Assembly: GCA_944472135.2 (NCBI GenBank) | Contig: OX235266.1 | Coordinates: 15,045,925-15,109,924, forward strand | From: Trichobilharzia regenti | Lineage: Eukaryota > Platyhelminthes > Trematoda > Strigeidida > Schistosomatidae | DNA length: 64,000 nucleotides | Direction: 5' to 3' | Shown: one piece after another, positions 24,601 through 36,600 of the stretch | Layout of the letters: each line of letters starts with the position of its first letter | How positions within the stretch are numbered: the stretch's first letter is position 1 | The notes under the pieces: model-generated | Seen by the model: the letters and a program-made list of their open reading frames with translations, nothing else | Told to the model about the DNA's origin: nothing | The model's database searches: none | Position numbers and translations under genes: made by a program

Positions 24601-27600
24601 CAATGTCTGACTGTGAAGGGAGTGCCAAGAAAGTACATTGCACTAATCAAGGCACTCTATTCAAACTCACGTAGTCGTGTAAGGGCTTATGGGGAATTGT
24701 CATCTGAATTGGTAACAACCAGTGGTGTCCGACAGGGATGTCCACTTTCCCCATTTCTGTTTAACTTCATCATAGATATGCTAATGGAAGTATCCTTAAC
24801 TGAACGTAGTGACTTAGGAATCGACTTGTTACCAGGGAATAATCTTATGGACTTAGAATATGCAGATGACATAGTCCTGTTAGGGGAGGATGCTGACAAA
24901 ATGCAGAGTCTTCTGAACACCTTGAGCAGCAATCTTCGTATGTTTGGCATGCGATTCGCCCCTGCAAAATGTAAGATGCTGCTACAGGACTGGACCCCGT
25001 CAACCCCTAACTTAGTGATAGGGAGTGAAGTGATAGAACATGTTGACCACTTCACCTACTTGGGAAGTTGTATTAGCACCAACGGACTGATTGGCGATGA
25101 AATCTCAGCACGGATCCGAAAAGCTCGAGCTGCTTTCGCTGACTTACACCATCTCTGGCGTAGGCGTGACATCCGGTTATCAACCAAGGGACGTGTGTAC
25201 TGCTCATCAGTTCGCTCCGTCCTTCTCTATGGCTCTGAAACATGGCCAATACGCGTTGAAGACATGAAAAGGTTGACTGCTTTCGATCATAGATGTCTGC
25301 GATCTCTGTCTCACGTTAGGTGGTTTCACAAGATAAGTAATGTTGACGTTAGGCGTAGAGTGTTGGGCAAAGAGGGAAAATCAATCGACGAGGCTATAAA
25401 GTTACATAGACTAAGATGGCTAGGTCACGTGCTGCGCATGCCTAACCACCGCCTCCCCCGACGGGCATTGCTAGCTGATATAGGTTCAGGTTGGAAAAGA
25501 GCCAGTGGTGGCCAAACAAAAACATGGCATCAATCCATGAAATCCTTGACAGTTAAACTGAGTCAGGTAGGGAGATGCAGACTCCCGGGTTGGGGCCCTC
25601 GGGACTCTAGGAATCAATGGCTGGAGACAATAGGTGACATGGCTCAAAATCGTTGTCAATGGCGCAGATGTATTCAGTCTCTGTAATCTTTCATATTCCT
25701 TTCTACCATTACCCATTCTGTTTCACTCTTATACTTGTCAAACTCTATTGATTCTCTTCACTCATCTTCTTGTCTACCTCTGTGTGCTATTTGGAACGTG
25801 GCAACTCGAACTGCTGCACTTCGGTGCCAAGTTCTATGTTGAATCCAGACAGACAGACCACCTTCTAGCCATTTCATCCAATTCAGCTTTCACCCCTTTA
25901 CTTAATACTCTGCGTCTAAACTCAGTAACACTGGAGGCTGCAGGTACAAAGCATCTTTAGTCAAAGAAAGTTAGCCTCTTCAAGTCTTTCACTTTCAAGT
26001 GTCAACTTTTATAGGGATTGGTTGGAGGATTTCATCATGGATAAGTTGACATCGGTTAGAGAACCAATGGAAACCGGTTGGAAGTGCTGGACAGATGTTT
26101 CCATTGTCCTAGTTTGGGATTCTTCATCAGTACGCACCCCTACTGCGGGGTTCGAACCCAGGACCTTTTGGTTACAAGGTTGGTGTGAACTAGCTCGTAG
26201 ATCAATTAAGTCACTGGGACTCAATCCAACAGTTATGCCTTAACAGCCACAAAGACGGATAGAGAGAACCGTTAATACATAATTGGACATCACGTCTACG
26301 CCACCACAGACGACGACGACGACGTAAGTTATAGCAAAAACTACAGGAATCATTTGTATCTGTGCCAAGATGCCATCATATAAAAATATAATTTGACCAG
26401 CAGAAGTTGGCGCATTGTTTCAAGTCAACAGTGGAAAAAACATCACACATATGCTTATCTCAGTGTCATAATGATAAGTAGTCAGAACTGAGGAATATAG
26501 AAAAAAAAGACGTTTGCGGAGAAGACGATTTTTGTTTCTTTTTGACGAAGTCACCGACATGGCCCCAAAATTGTTTCCACTCGATGATTAAATGATCACA
26601 AATAATAAAATAAGCCACTATCCAAACTATTCGATATTTGTAAGCCTTGTATAACTGATCAGAAGGAATAAAAAGATAGTTGTTTCATCACGTAGGATGT
26701 TCGACTATCGACCAAAGGGCGGGTGTACTGCTCATCAGTCCGCTCCGTCCTCCTTTATGGCTAGCTGTGAGAGCTGGTCATTGAGAGTGGAAGACATGAA
26801 AAGACTGCCTAGTTGTCTTTGATCATAGGTGCCTGAGTTCTATCTCCCGTGTGAAGTGGTGGTATAATAAGGTGATCAATATTGAGGTTAGGCATCAGTC
26901 GAGTGCTAGGTGAGTGGGAGGGGAAATCAATCGACGAGGCTGTGAAGTTACATCGCCTGAGATGGTTAGGACATGTGTTACGTTTGTCTAGTCATCGCCT
27001 TCCTCGACAATGGGCGATGTTAGCTGATATAGGGTCAGACTGGAAAAGAGCTAGCCAGCGGCGGTCAAACCAAAACATAGCTTCACTAGTCAATGAAATC
27101 CACAACAGTTAGTCTTAGCCACGTAGGAAGGTGTAGACTTCCTGACTGGTTGGGGTCCTCGGGACGGTAAAAACCAATGGTTGGAAACAATTGGTGACAT
27201 GGCTCGAAATCGTTCTCAATAGCGGCGCAGATGCATCCACTCCCTGTGACTTATGATCTCCAATGAAACTGTTTTGTTCTTCGTTATTACTCCTCCTTTG
27301 TCTCACACCTCTGCTCACTGTTTCTATTATGCTTTTCTTGTACTTTCTTCTCTTGCTTCGCGTGCTACACGGAGTGTGGCGACTTGAACTTCCGCACATT
27401 TGTGCAAAGTTCTATGTCGGAAACAGACAGACAGACGTAGGATCCCGGCCGACAACTGCTACCTTGACGTGGTGGTCGGGCTTGAATACCGTAACGACCC
27501 AACAAGCTAAACTGACTGGAACTCTGTCCCTGCAGGTCCTACCATATCAGGATGGTTGTTTGGATAGCGATTAAACTAAAAGCAGTTACCATGGGGTACA

Positions 27601-30600
27601 TGGTCTCCAGAATCCAATCGGATCAAATGGCGTATGAACCCATATGGGTCACCGTCAACCATGGGAATGCAGCTCCTGACGCTGCCTAGCGGATTACACT
27701 CCAAGTCGAAGGCTCGGGGGTGGTCCCTTAATAAAACCACCTGCTTCGGTCTGGGCGCCCGGGCAGTATCTCAGCCCTCACACAATAAATCAAATGAAGC
27801 AACAGCTCAAATCGATGGCTCGAAACGTTATCGGATATGGCCAAGAATGGTAATCAGTGGCGAACGTGTTGCGATTTCCTTCTTTCTTCCCTTCCCGATG
27901 ATAGTTAACGAATACTGTTTGAACTTGTTAAGCATGACTGTTTTCCTTCCAGATGAAGTTCTTTATCCGTTCTCTACTTATATATTTTTTTAAACTTTTG
28001 ATCTGTTGTTTTATTATTATTGTGTGGTGCATCTTTCTTGGTGCCATATTGTACCAAGTTTTTATGCGTTTAAATAAAATAAAATAATAACGTAGGATAA
28101 TCGTGTTGGATGCATTATGATCGTACACACATGGAATCTGAGATACTTATAAGACGGTAACAGGAATAAAATCAGTAGTCTGTCGTCTTGAACCACTGGA
28201 TCTAACACAATGCATCATATAATGTATAATTCCTATTGTTTTAACCATTCATTTATGTCCATGAGTTGAAAAATATACTCGCGCACAATTTTAATTGGCC
28301 GGCTCTCAAACTATCACTGAGCATTTCTCAGAACTAGGGCAGCATTGCGTTACGTAATATATATCACAAATTGTTATTTCAATTGAAGATCCTGGAGGTG
28401 AAGGAGAATATTATGCAGTAAATAAGGCTAAGAATTCTGTACATTATGTAAACACTTCGTCCAGATTAAAGCTGTTATTATTATATGCCGTTTTTTGAAA
28501 CAAACGCTCTTTCAGACGTCCCTGATTGATCTACACAGTCGAATTTCAAAAAAGAGGGGTGGTCACGAATTCACAACCTGCTTCACTACCCTAAATAAGG
28601 GTTGGTAGGCAGTCAAATATTAGCATCATCAAACCTTAGACATCAGGTATGTCTCAGTATTAGTTAGATATGAATTCAGAGGCGTCAGTGGCACCGCGGT
28701 AAAATGCTTGCCAGCCACGCCACAATGGTTCCGGATTCGATCTCCGGTCAACTGTCTGTTGTTTTCGACATAGAAATTTGCACATGTGTGCGGAAGTTCA
28801 AGTCGCAACACTCCTTCCATGTAACACACAAACCGAGAGAAGAAAGTAAAAGAAATGTATATAAAAGAGACAGCAAAACAGAGGTTAGAGACATAGGAAT
28901 AGTAATAACGAAGAATAATACAGTTACATTGGAAATCATAAGCCACAAGGAGTGGATGCATCTGCGCCAGCCATTGAGAAGGACTTTGTGCCATATCACC
29001 ACTTGTTTCCAACCATTGGTTTTTACCGTCTGGAGGAACCCAACCAGTCAGGAAGTCTACACCTTCCTGCGTGGCTAAGACTAACTGTTGTGGATTTCAT
29101 TGACTAGTGAAGCTATGTTTTGGTTTGACCGCCGCTGCTAGCTCTTTTCCAGTCTGACCCTATATCAGCTAACATCGCCCATTGTCGAAGAAGGCGATGA
29201 CTAGACAAACGTAACACATGTCCTAACCATCTCAGGCGATGTAACTTCACAGCCTCGTCGATTAATTTCCCCTCCCACTCACCTAGCACTCGACTGATGC
29301 CTAACCTCAATATTGCTCACCTTATTATACCATCACTTCACACGGGAGATAGAACTCAGGCACCTATGATCAAAGACAACTAGGCAGTCTTTTCATGTCT
29401 TCCACTCTCAATGACCAGCTCTCACAGCTAGCCATAAAGGAGGACGGAGTGGACTGCTGAGCAATACACACGCCCTTTGGTCGATAACCAGCCAGCCAGA
29501 TATCACGTCTGCGCCAGATACGGCGTAAACTGGCAAATGCGAAACGAGCCCACTGTATCCGTACTGACATTCCATCAGAGATCAACCTGTTGGGACTGGC
29601 TGAGGGTACTCCCAAATAAGTGAAGCGGTTAACGTGCTCTACTACTTCACTTCCTATTTCTAATTTAGGAGTCGGTGTATTCCAGTCCTGTAACATCATC
29701 TTGCGTTTGGCGGGAGCGAATCGCATGCCTAGCATTTGTAGATTGCAGCTCAAGGTGTTTAGAAGACTCTGCATTTTGTCAGCGTTCTCACTAAAAGGAC
29801 TATATCGTCTGCATATTCTAATTCAACAAGATTATTCCCTGGTAGCAAGTCAATCCGTGAGTCGCTGAAGTGAGTTGGGGTTAAGTCCATTAGTACACCT
29901 ACGCATACTTTTACCTCGCTAAACCAGTAGTAACAAGACTGGTAAAGAGGGGAAGTTGGACATGAGGCTACCAAGCCCATCCCGTGAAAACCAAAAAAAT
30001 ACCATTGCTACCGAAACTTCAAGCCTCTAGCTTGAAGCCCTCGCGCTATGTTCCACTGGGAACGTAAAGGAATACAAAAAAAAATTCAGATGGTTGTTGA
30101 GCAACTAATACCGATTGAATAGTAGTTTATAGTTAAGCCGTCGCTGCTGGGTGGACTCTCAACTGCCACTCAACTGATGCCAAGAAGACAACCCACCTAA
30201 CTTGACTGTTTACAGACAGTAAAAGTTAAAACAAGGTTTACGTAAGTGAACCTTAAGAAACAGCACTACAAGACATTCTTATATCTACCATTATTATGAA
30301 ACACGATTACTGTAATACACAATGGATGGAGTGTCATGCCATTGAAGACAGCCAATAAAGATGATAACCGTCAGGGTGGCTCGTAGTTGAACAACTTGAA
30401 GAAAGTCGAAAAATGTTAAACTCAACAGAGTAACAACAAGTAAAGACAAGTAAAGTCAGCTATAGCTGACAGAGTTCGAAATAAAAAACCAGGTGGATGA
30501 CTGGGATTGGTGGTCAAGAAGGTGTGTGTGTGGTCAAAACGCATATAATAAAACCTACCTTTGCATATTAGCTGCCGGGGTACCAGGACGTGCAAAAAAT

Positions 30601-33600
30601 TGATTAATATGAAGTACAGGAAAATGATATTTTTCAATTAGTTGGACAGTTTGATTAAAATCATTTTCTGTTTCATTTGGAAAACCACAGATAATATCTG
30701 TAGCAATTGTTAACTGTCCACAACCATTCGGTGTACTGTCAGGTACATCATTTGGTCTAGAATAATTGAGAAAAAAGAAGAAGAAGAAAGTGGAGTAATT
30801 CTTTTTCAAGGGAAATTACGTAACAAGTAGATAATAAATGAAAATGATACATCCGTTAACGTTCAGTCGCCAATTAGTGCCCTCCACCTAAAGATGCAGT
30901 CTTGACGTGGTCATGGTCGGACTTGCATATCGCAATGACTTAACGAGTTACGCTGGCTGGAATTAATTTTTCAAGCCAAAAAGGTTGTGTCAACAGAGAT
31001 CAAACTAAAAGCATTTACCACTATAGTATAATAAAGTGGTCACACTCTGTTCAGGGTCTGTGGAAGAAGTCGTACTGTATGTGTTGCCTTCAGATGACCA
31101 ACAAGCCAGCTGTAACTACTTTTTCACTCTCGGAAGGGAAAATGAAGAAAACTATACATCCCTAATAACTTTTCCCGTGGTTCGTAGCCGGCACTATGAC
31201 CTTAATACGGATGCAACTCCAAAATGCGCTTCAAACAGGTGTCAAGTAGTTACCCCTGGGCTCCATAGTCATGCAACAACCAATACTCTTACTGTTTTAG
31301 GTACCCGAAGGACCAAAATTAACTATAGTGTACGCAACAGAGAAGTACCAACCGCTCTAAAAGCATACAAAGCAGTCAATTAATGTTCATAATACGGATG
31401 TTAAATTACCGGTTAAGTCATTGGGAAATATTATCTGATAGTCCAAAAAGTTTTTGACATATATACAGATTTTCATGTATATTATTATAGATTATTGTTA
31501 GCACAATAACACAGTCTTCTGATTGGTTGTTTCTCACAGAAAGTTAATCTTGCATCTCTTTGTGGCTGTTTCTTGAATGTCAGATCATCTATATGCTAAG
31601 TGTATCCGCCTACGCGCAGTCTGCTGTGATTGGTTGTTGAATCAGTCTTTGTTCTTATTTTTTTTCATGACCAATATTGGGGACGTAAACATTGACGTAA
31701 ATTACTGTTTACCAATTTGGCTAGCAGCCAGCTCTCACCACAATATGACTTGTAGACTAAACGCTCAACCTTAACGCAGATCAAAGAAGCTATGATCAAT
31801 GGAGTCCATCAAGTCAGCTGATTGGTCACAGATTATATTTGTTTTGGTGGAGATATGGATTGTGCTACTAATGAGATTTATCAGTAGTATATAAAGAGAC
31901 GTTCATCGATGTTCGCGACTGTAAGGTGTTCACAGTTTGACTTCAGGTGGAATCATATAGTAACAAGGATGAAGAGTCATAAACGAGGATGAAACACTTG
32001 TCCAGTGCTTGATTCTGTAATTGATTTTTCGATTTGTCACAAGATATTTACACTAGAACTGAAAGCATATCCAGGTTGACTAACACTCATTTAGAAACTT
32101 AACATGGAAAATATTTTCTTGCAGTAATCAATCAATCATTAAATATTCGCATTATTGATATTAAAACATGACGTATATTAGGGAACAATATTGCTGTTTT
32201 CAATTAGATCTTCTTCAGACTTTACTCTAATTCACATAGACTTATATATATAAGGCAATTTAACCAATGACAGCGAATTTGTGGATCAAATAATAATAAT
32301 AATGTGGTAAATCTTTTGAACGTCATTGATAACGATGATTATAATGACAACAAAATATAGATAATGAGGTTTATGCAGGTGGCGATAAGAATAACGAAGC
32401 TAAGGCAGTAATATGTATGTATATGTAGACAATTTAATAAGCAAATAAATAAATTAGGTCTAATCTTAAAAGCCACGTAATACTAAGGGTAGGTGAAGTG
32501 GACAGATAATCAGGGTTTACATAAATATCTTAAAAGTACGAACGTGAGTTCTATTCAAAACCCTCCCGCTCTTTCTTATCTTCCATCTCCTTCGTACTTT
32601 TATGATATTTATTTAAACTCTTAGTATCTATCCACTTCACCTACCCTTAGTATTACGTAACTTTTGAGATTTAACCTAATTTATTTTTTTATTGAATTGT
32701 CTACATACACACACACACACAATACTACTTTCGTTATTCTTATCACCACCTGCATAAACCTCATTATCTATATTTTGTTATCATTATAATCATCTTTATT
32801 AATGACGTTCAAAACATTTACCACATTATTATGATTATTTTTACGAGTTGATCACGGATCGATATCAGTTAGAGAACCATTGAAAAACCAGCTGGGAGTA
32901 CTGGACAGCTGCTGTTTCATCCTACTTTGGGAATTATCGGCAGTACGCACCCACTGCCAGGGCTCGAACCCATGACCTTCCAGTTACAAAGCAAGCTCAT
33001 AGACCGATAAGCCACTGTGGCTCAACTCAACAGTCCTCCCATGAATTCTAACTTCTACCAATTCGTGATTTAGCGCGACCCCAACCATTGTCGTCAGTGG
33101 GACATCCATCCATTATTATAATTTGATCCACAAAATCACCGTCATTGGTTAAACTGCCTTATATATAAATCTATGTAAGTTAGAGTAAAGCCTGAAGAAG
33201 ATCTAATTGAAAACAGCAATATTGTTCGCTTATGTGTCTTGTTCTAATAGTAATCAATTAATCAATCAATTAAAAAAATTTCATCTTACAAATTTGTAGG
33301 TTGTACATTCTCCTTGAGATAATCTACAACACGTGAAAATTCTTCAATTGTATATTCTCTTTTCATGGCATCTAATACAGCGTCTGAACCTATTGAATTA
33401 AACAAAATAAATGAAAAAATAAAATAAAATGTGTTATCATGGTTAGATATAAATTTAACTGTCCATCACTTTTATTTTTACTATTATTATTATCCTCTTG
33501 GGTCGTGAGTGTAGCACAGAGGCTTCACAACAGTATGTCTTCATTCCACTCTTTTCCAGGTAATCCTCCTCTGTAGCTGACTGTATATAATTCCCTATAG

Positions 33601-36600
33601 GCTCTCTCTCTCTCATCTCCTCTTTCCACGATCTCCTCCATGTCACTGTCGCACCGACATCTACAACTTGTCGTTTCCCACTCGGGTTCCAACTGAAGGT
33701 CTGTCTAGCGTGCGAGTGTGTGTGTGTGGTACCACTTAACGGTCTCCTCAGTGTGTGTTCAATTAAATCTCCATTTTCTTCAGCATATTTATTGGTTTGT
33801 TGGATGGTCTGTTGTCCGTCAGAGTTTCTCGTTGGTAATCCTTTCTGGCTAAGTCACTAGCGTGTATCAATTCATTGGAAGTGTTGTTAGTGAGTTAGAA
33901 GATTGGAACTCAGCTCTTAGGTGCACAAACTTATCATATACTACACTGTGAGAGCAACAATTATAGTATGAAGATTGGGTAATACTGTGGTGAGAGCTGT
34001 CTGCTAGCCGAAACTGGTAGCCAGTACTTTACGTCAATGTTTATGTCCTGACTCAACAACCAATCACAGAAGACTATGCGTAGGCGGATACAATTAGCAG
34101 ATAGATGATCTGGCATTCAAGAAACAGCCACAAAGAGATGCAAGGTTAACTTTTAGTAAGAAACAACCACAAATCAGAAGACTGTTTTTCTGCTAACAAT
34201 AATCTATAATAATGTACATGAAAATCCTTAATAAACGATCTGTTGACTGGCCCTCGTCTGCTGTTGTTACAATACTACTTAGTTGCGCAGAGTGAAGTAA
34301 GCGGGCTGGGATTTGAATCTGGGACTCATTGTTTGAAAGTCGAGCACTTACGCCAACACCTACACATTTCAGTTTAGAAGAAATAAAGGTTACAGGATTT
34401 TATCATGAGCTGATATTAGTTAGAGAGCCATTGGAAAACCTGGGAGTACTGGACAGTTGTTTCGTCCTAGTTTGGGACTCTTCATCAGTACGCACCCAGA
34501 CCACCATGGTTCGAACCCAGGACATTCTGGTTACAAGGTGAGCTAGCTGATACGCCATTAAGCCACTGGGACCCGATTCAATGGCCAGTTCATGAATTCT
34601 AACTTCTGCCAATTCATGACATACAGCGACCCTTAGCCAATGTCTTCGGTAAGTATTTGTCCTCACACTCGACCTGCTGCACCCTACTGGTGGTCACGAC
34701 TTCTCACTAGAACCCCAGGTAACTACCTACCTGAATAGCGCAAGTCGCCAGTGAGCATCTCATCGATAGTGAAGTGTTGGCTTGTCAGCTCATGATGAAA
34801 TCCTGTAACCAACCAAATCCCTACAAACCAACACTTTAAAGAACTAGGGTTGTTGACAAATTTATGCGTAGTAGGTATCAATCACCTCCAACAGAAGTAA
34901 TACTTCTTAAAAGTTGGAAGAACTAGAACCAGTAGAAGATCAACATTGCTATTAGTCAATGGAGAATGAAAACTATACAAGATAATTTATTATCAAGAGA
35001 CTGATTACCAGTCTTCGTCATCTTGACTGACTGAGTTTCAATATAGAGGTCTGTACAGAAATGAAGTAATTCTACTCGTCACATTACATGTAGCACACAA
35101 TGGTAGAGAACAGAGAGAAAAGGAATTCAGAACTTTAGAAATATATGGGAGAAGTGGGGAATAAACACGAGTTTTTAGCGGAGTCACAAGAAGTGACCGG
35201 TTAGAGAATATAAACTGTGTACATATAAACAGCGGTTTGATCACTTGAAAACATACCTTGGCTTCCATGCCCCTTGCCTTCTGTTGTTACATTTGGTGTC
35301 GCTACCTGATGACCTATGCCCTGCAGTTTTTGAAAAAGGAGACGTATGGATCTTCTTCTTGCAGGACTTCGAGGCTGTGTTGCGAGGTTGAGTGGCGTTC
35401 AAGATCCTTCAGCGATGAAGCTGTTATTCGGAACGCTGCTAGGAGGTCGGATGACGGCAGAATATGATAGATAGTGTGAGGCGAAACAGCGGCGTATACG
35501 ACCCAGGATCATGCAAACTGCTCCCAAGGTGAGAAGGACCATAAATAGTCACCGTGAGACGGGGTCACATATATACGATCAGAAATGCAAACAAAGAGAA
35601 GCAGGTGAACGTCAGTAAGCTCGAGAACTCGATACAACAAGACAAGCTAACAAAGCTGCCAGCACTAAGAAGATCGAACAGACTTCTGTCGAAGTATTTG
35701 ACGTGGGGGTGGGGGGGCGAGTGTAGTGGTGTGATACAGACAATGTGTACCAACGGAATATTATTCTCACATATTTCCACAATTCAATTCGGCATTAACA
35801 ACAGAATACTATGTATATTTCATCATTCTCTTTCATGTTGTTTGATGTAAACCGAAATCACGCGGTCAGTGACTGGTTACATAACATAAACTGTATATAC
35901 ATAAACAGCTGTTTGATCAATGAAATATATACTTTGGCTCCCCTGGCTTACCTTCTGTTGTTACACATCTACGCCATCACTGAGAACGATTTTGAACCAT
36001 ATCACCGATAGTCTCCAACCATTGGTTCTTAGCATGTCAATGTCTAGGTCACTAATATTGGCCGCGAGAAAATATGCACGAGGCTGATTCAACAACCAAT
36101 CACAACAGACTTAACGTAGGCAAATACGATTCGCAGATATATGTCTTAACTTTCTGAAGAACCAGTCACAAGCAGTACAGAATAACCTTGAGCAAGAAAC
36201 AACCAATCAGAAGACGGCGTTTGTTTGCTTGAATAAGCTATATATATAAATACGTGCTGATTTCCGTAATAAAACGATCTGTTGCCTGGCCCTTGTCTTC
36301 TGTTGTTACATACTGTTCTCACCAATAATGGGTTCTTGAGATCCTATTAGCTTCTGGAGCCATTTAGGAATATGCTCTGAAGCCGACCCTTACTTGCAGA
36401 GATCGATGAGTCCTCCCTATGTATGTATGTGTCCACAAACACATTCAAATTGGTAAATGTAGTGGGATGTGACATCATTTCTCGCATGTTCAAAGGGCTT
36501 AGATGGATATATTGGCTTCACATTCTCAATTATTATGATATTAGCCGCATAAAATGTCTTTTTAACCATAGCAGTGTTCAATCTTTGTTTAGTTATCAAG

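Noticed and set aside
23836..25686. 616-residue ORF as a host gene or active autonomous element
   Set aside because: It is an RTE reverse transcriptase without its endonuclease, so neither a host gene nor autonomous.
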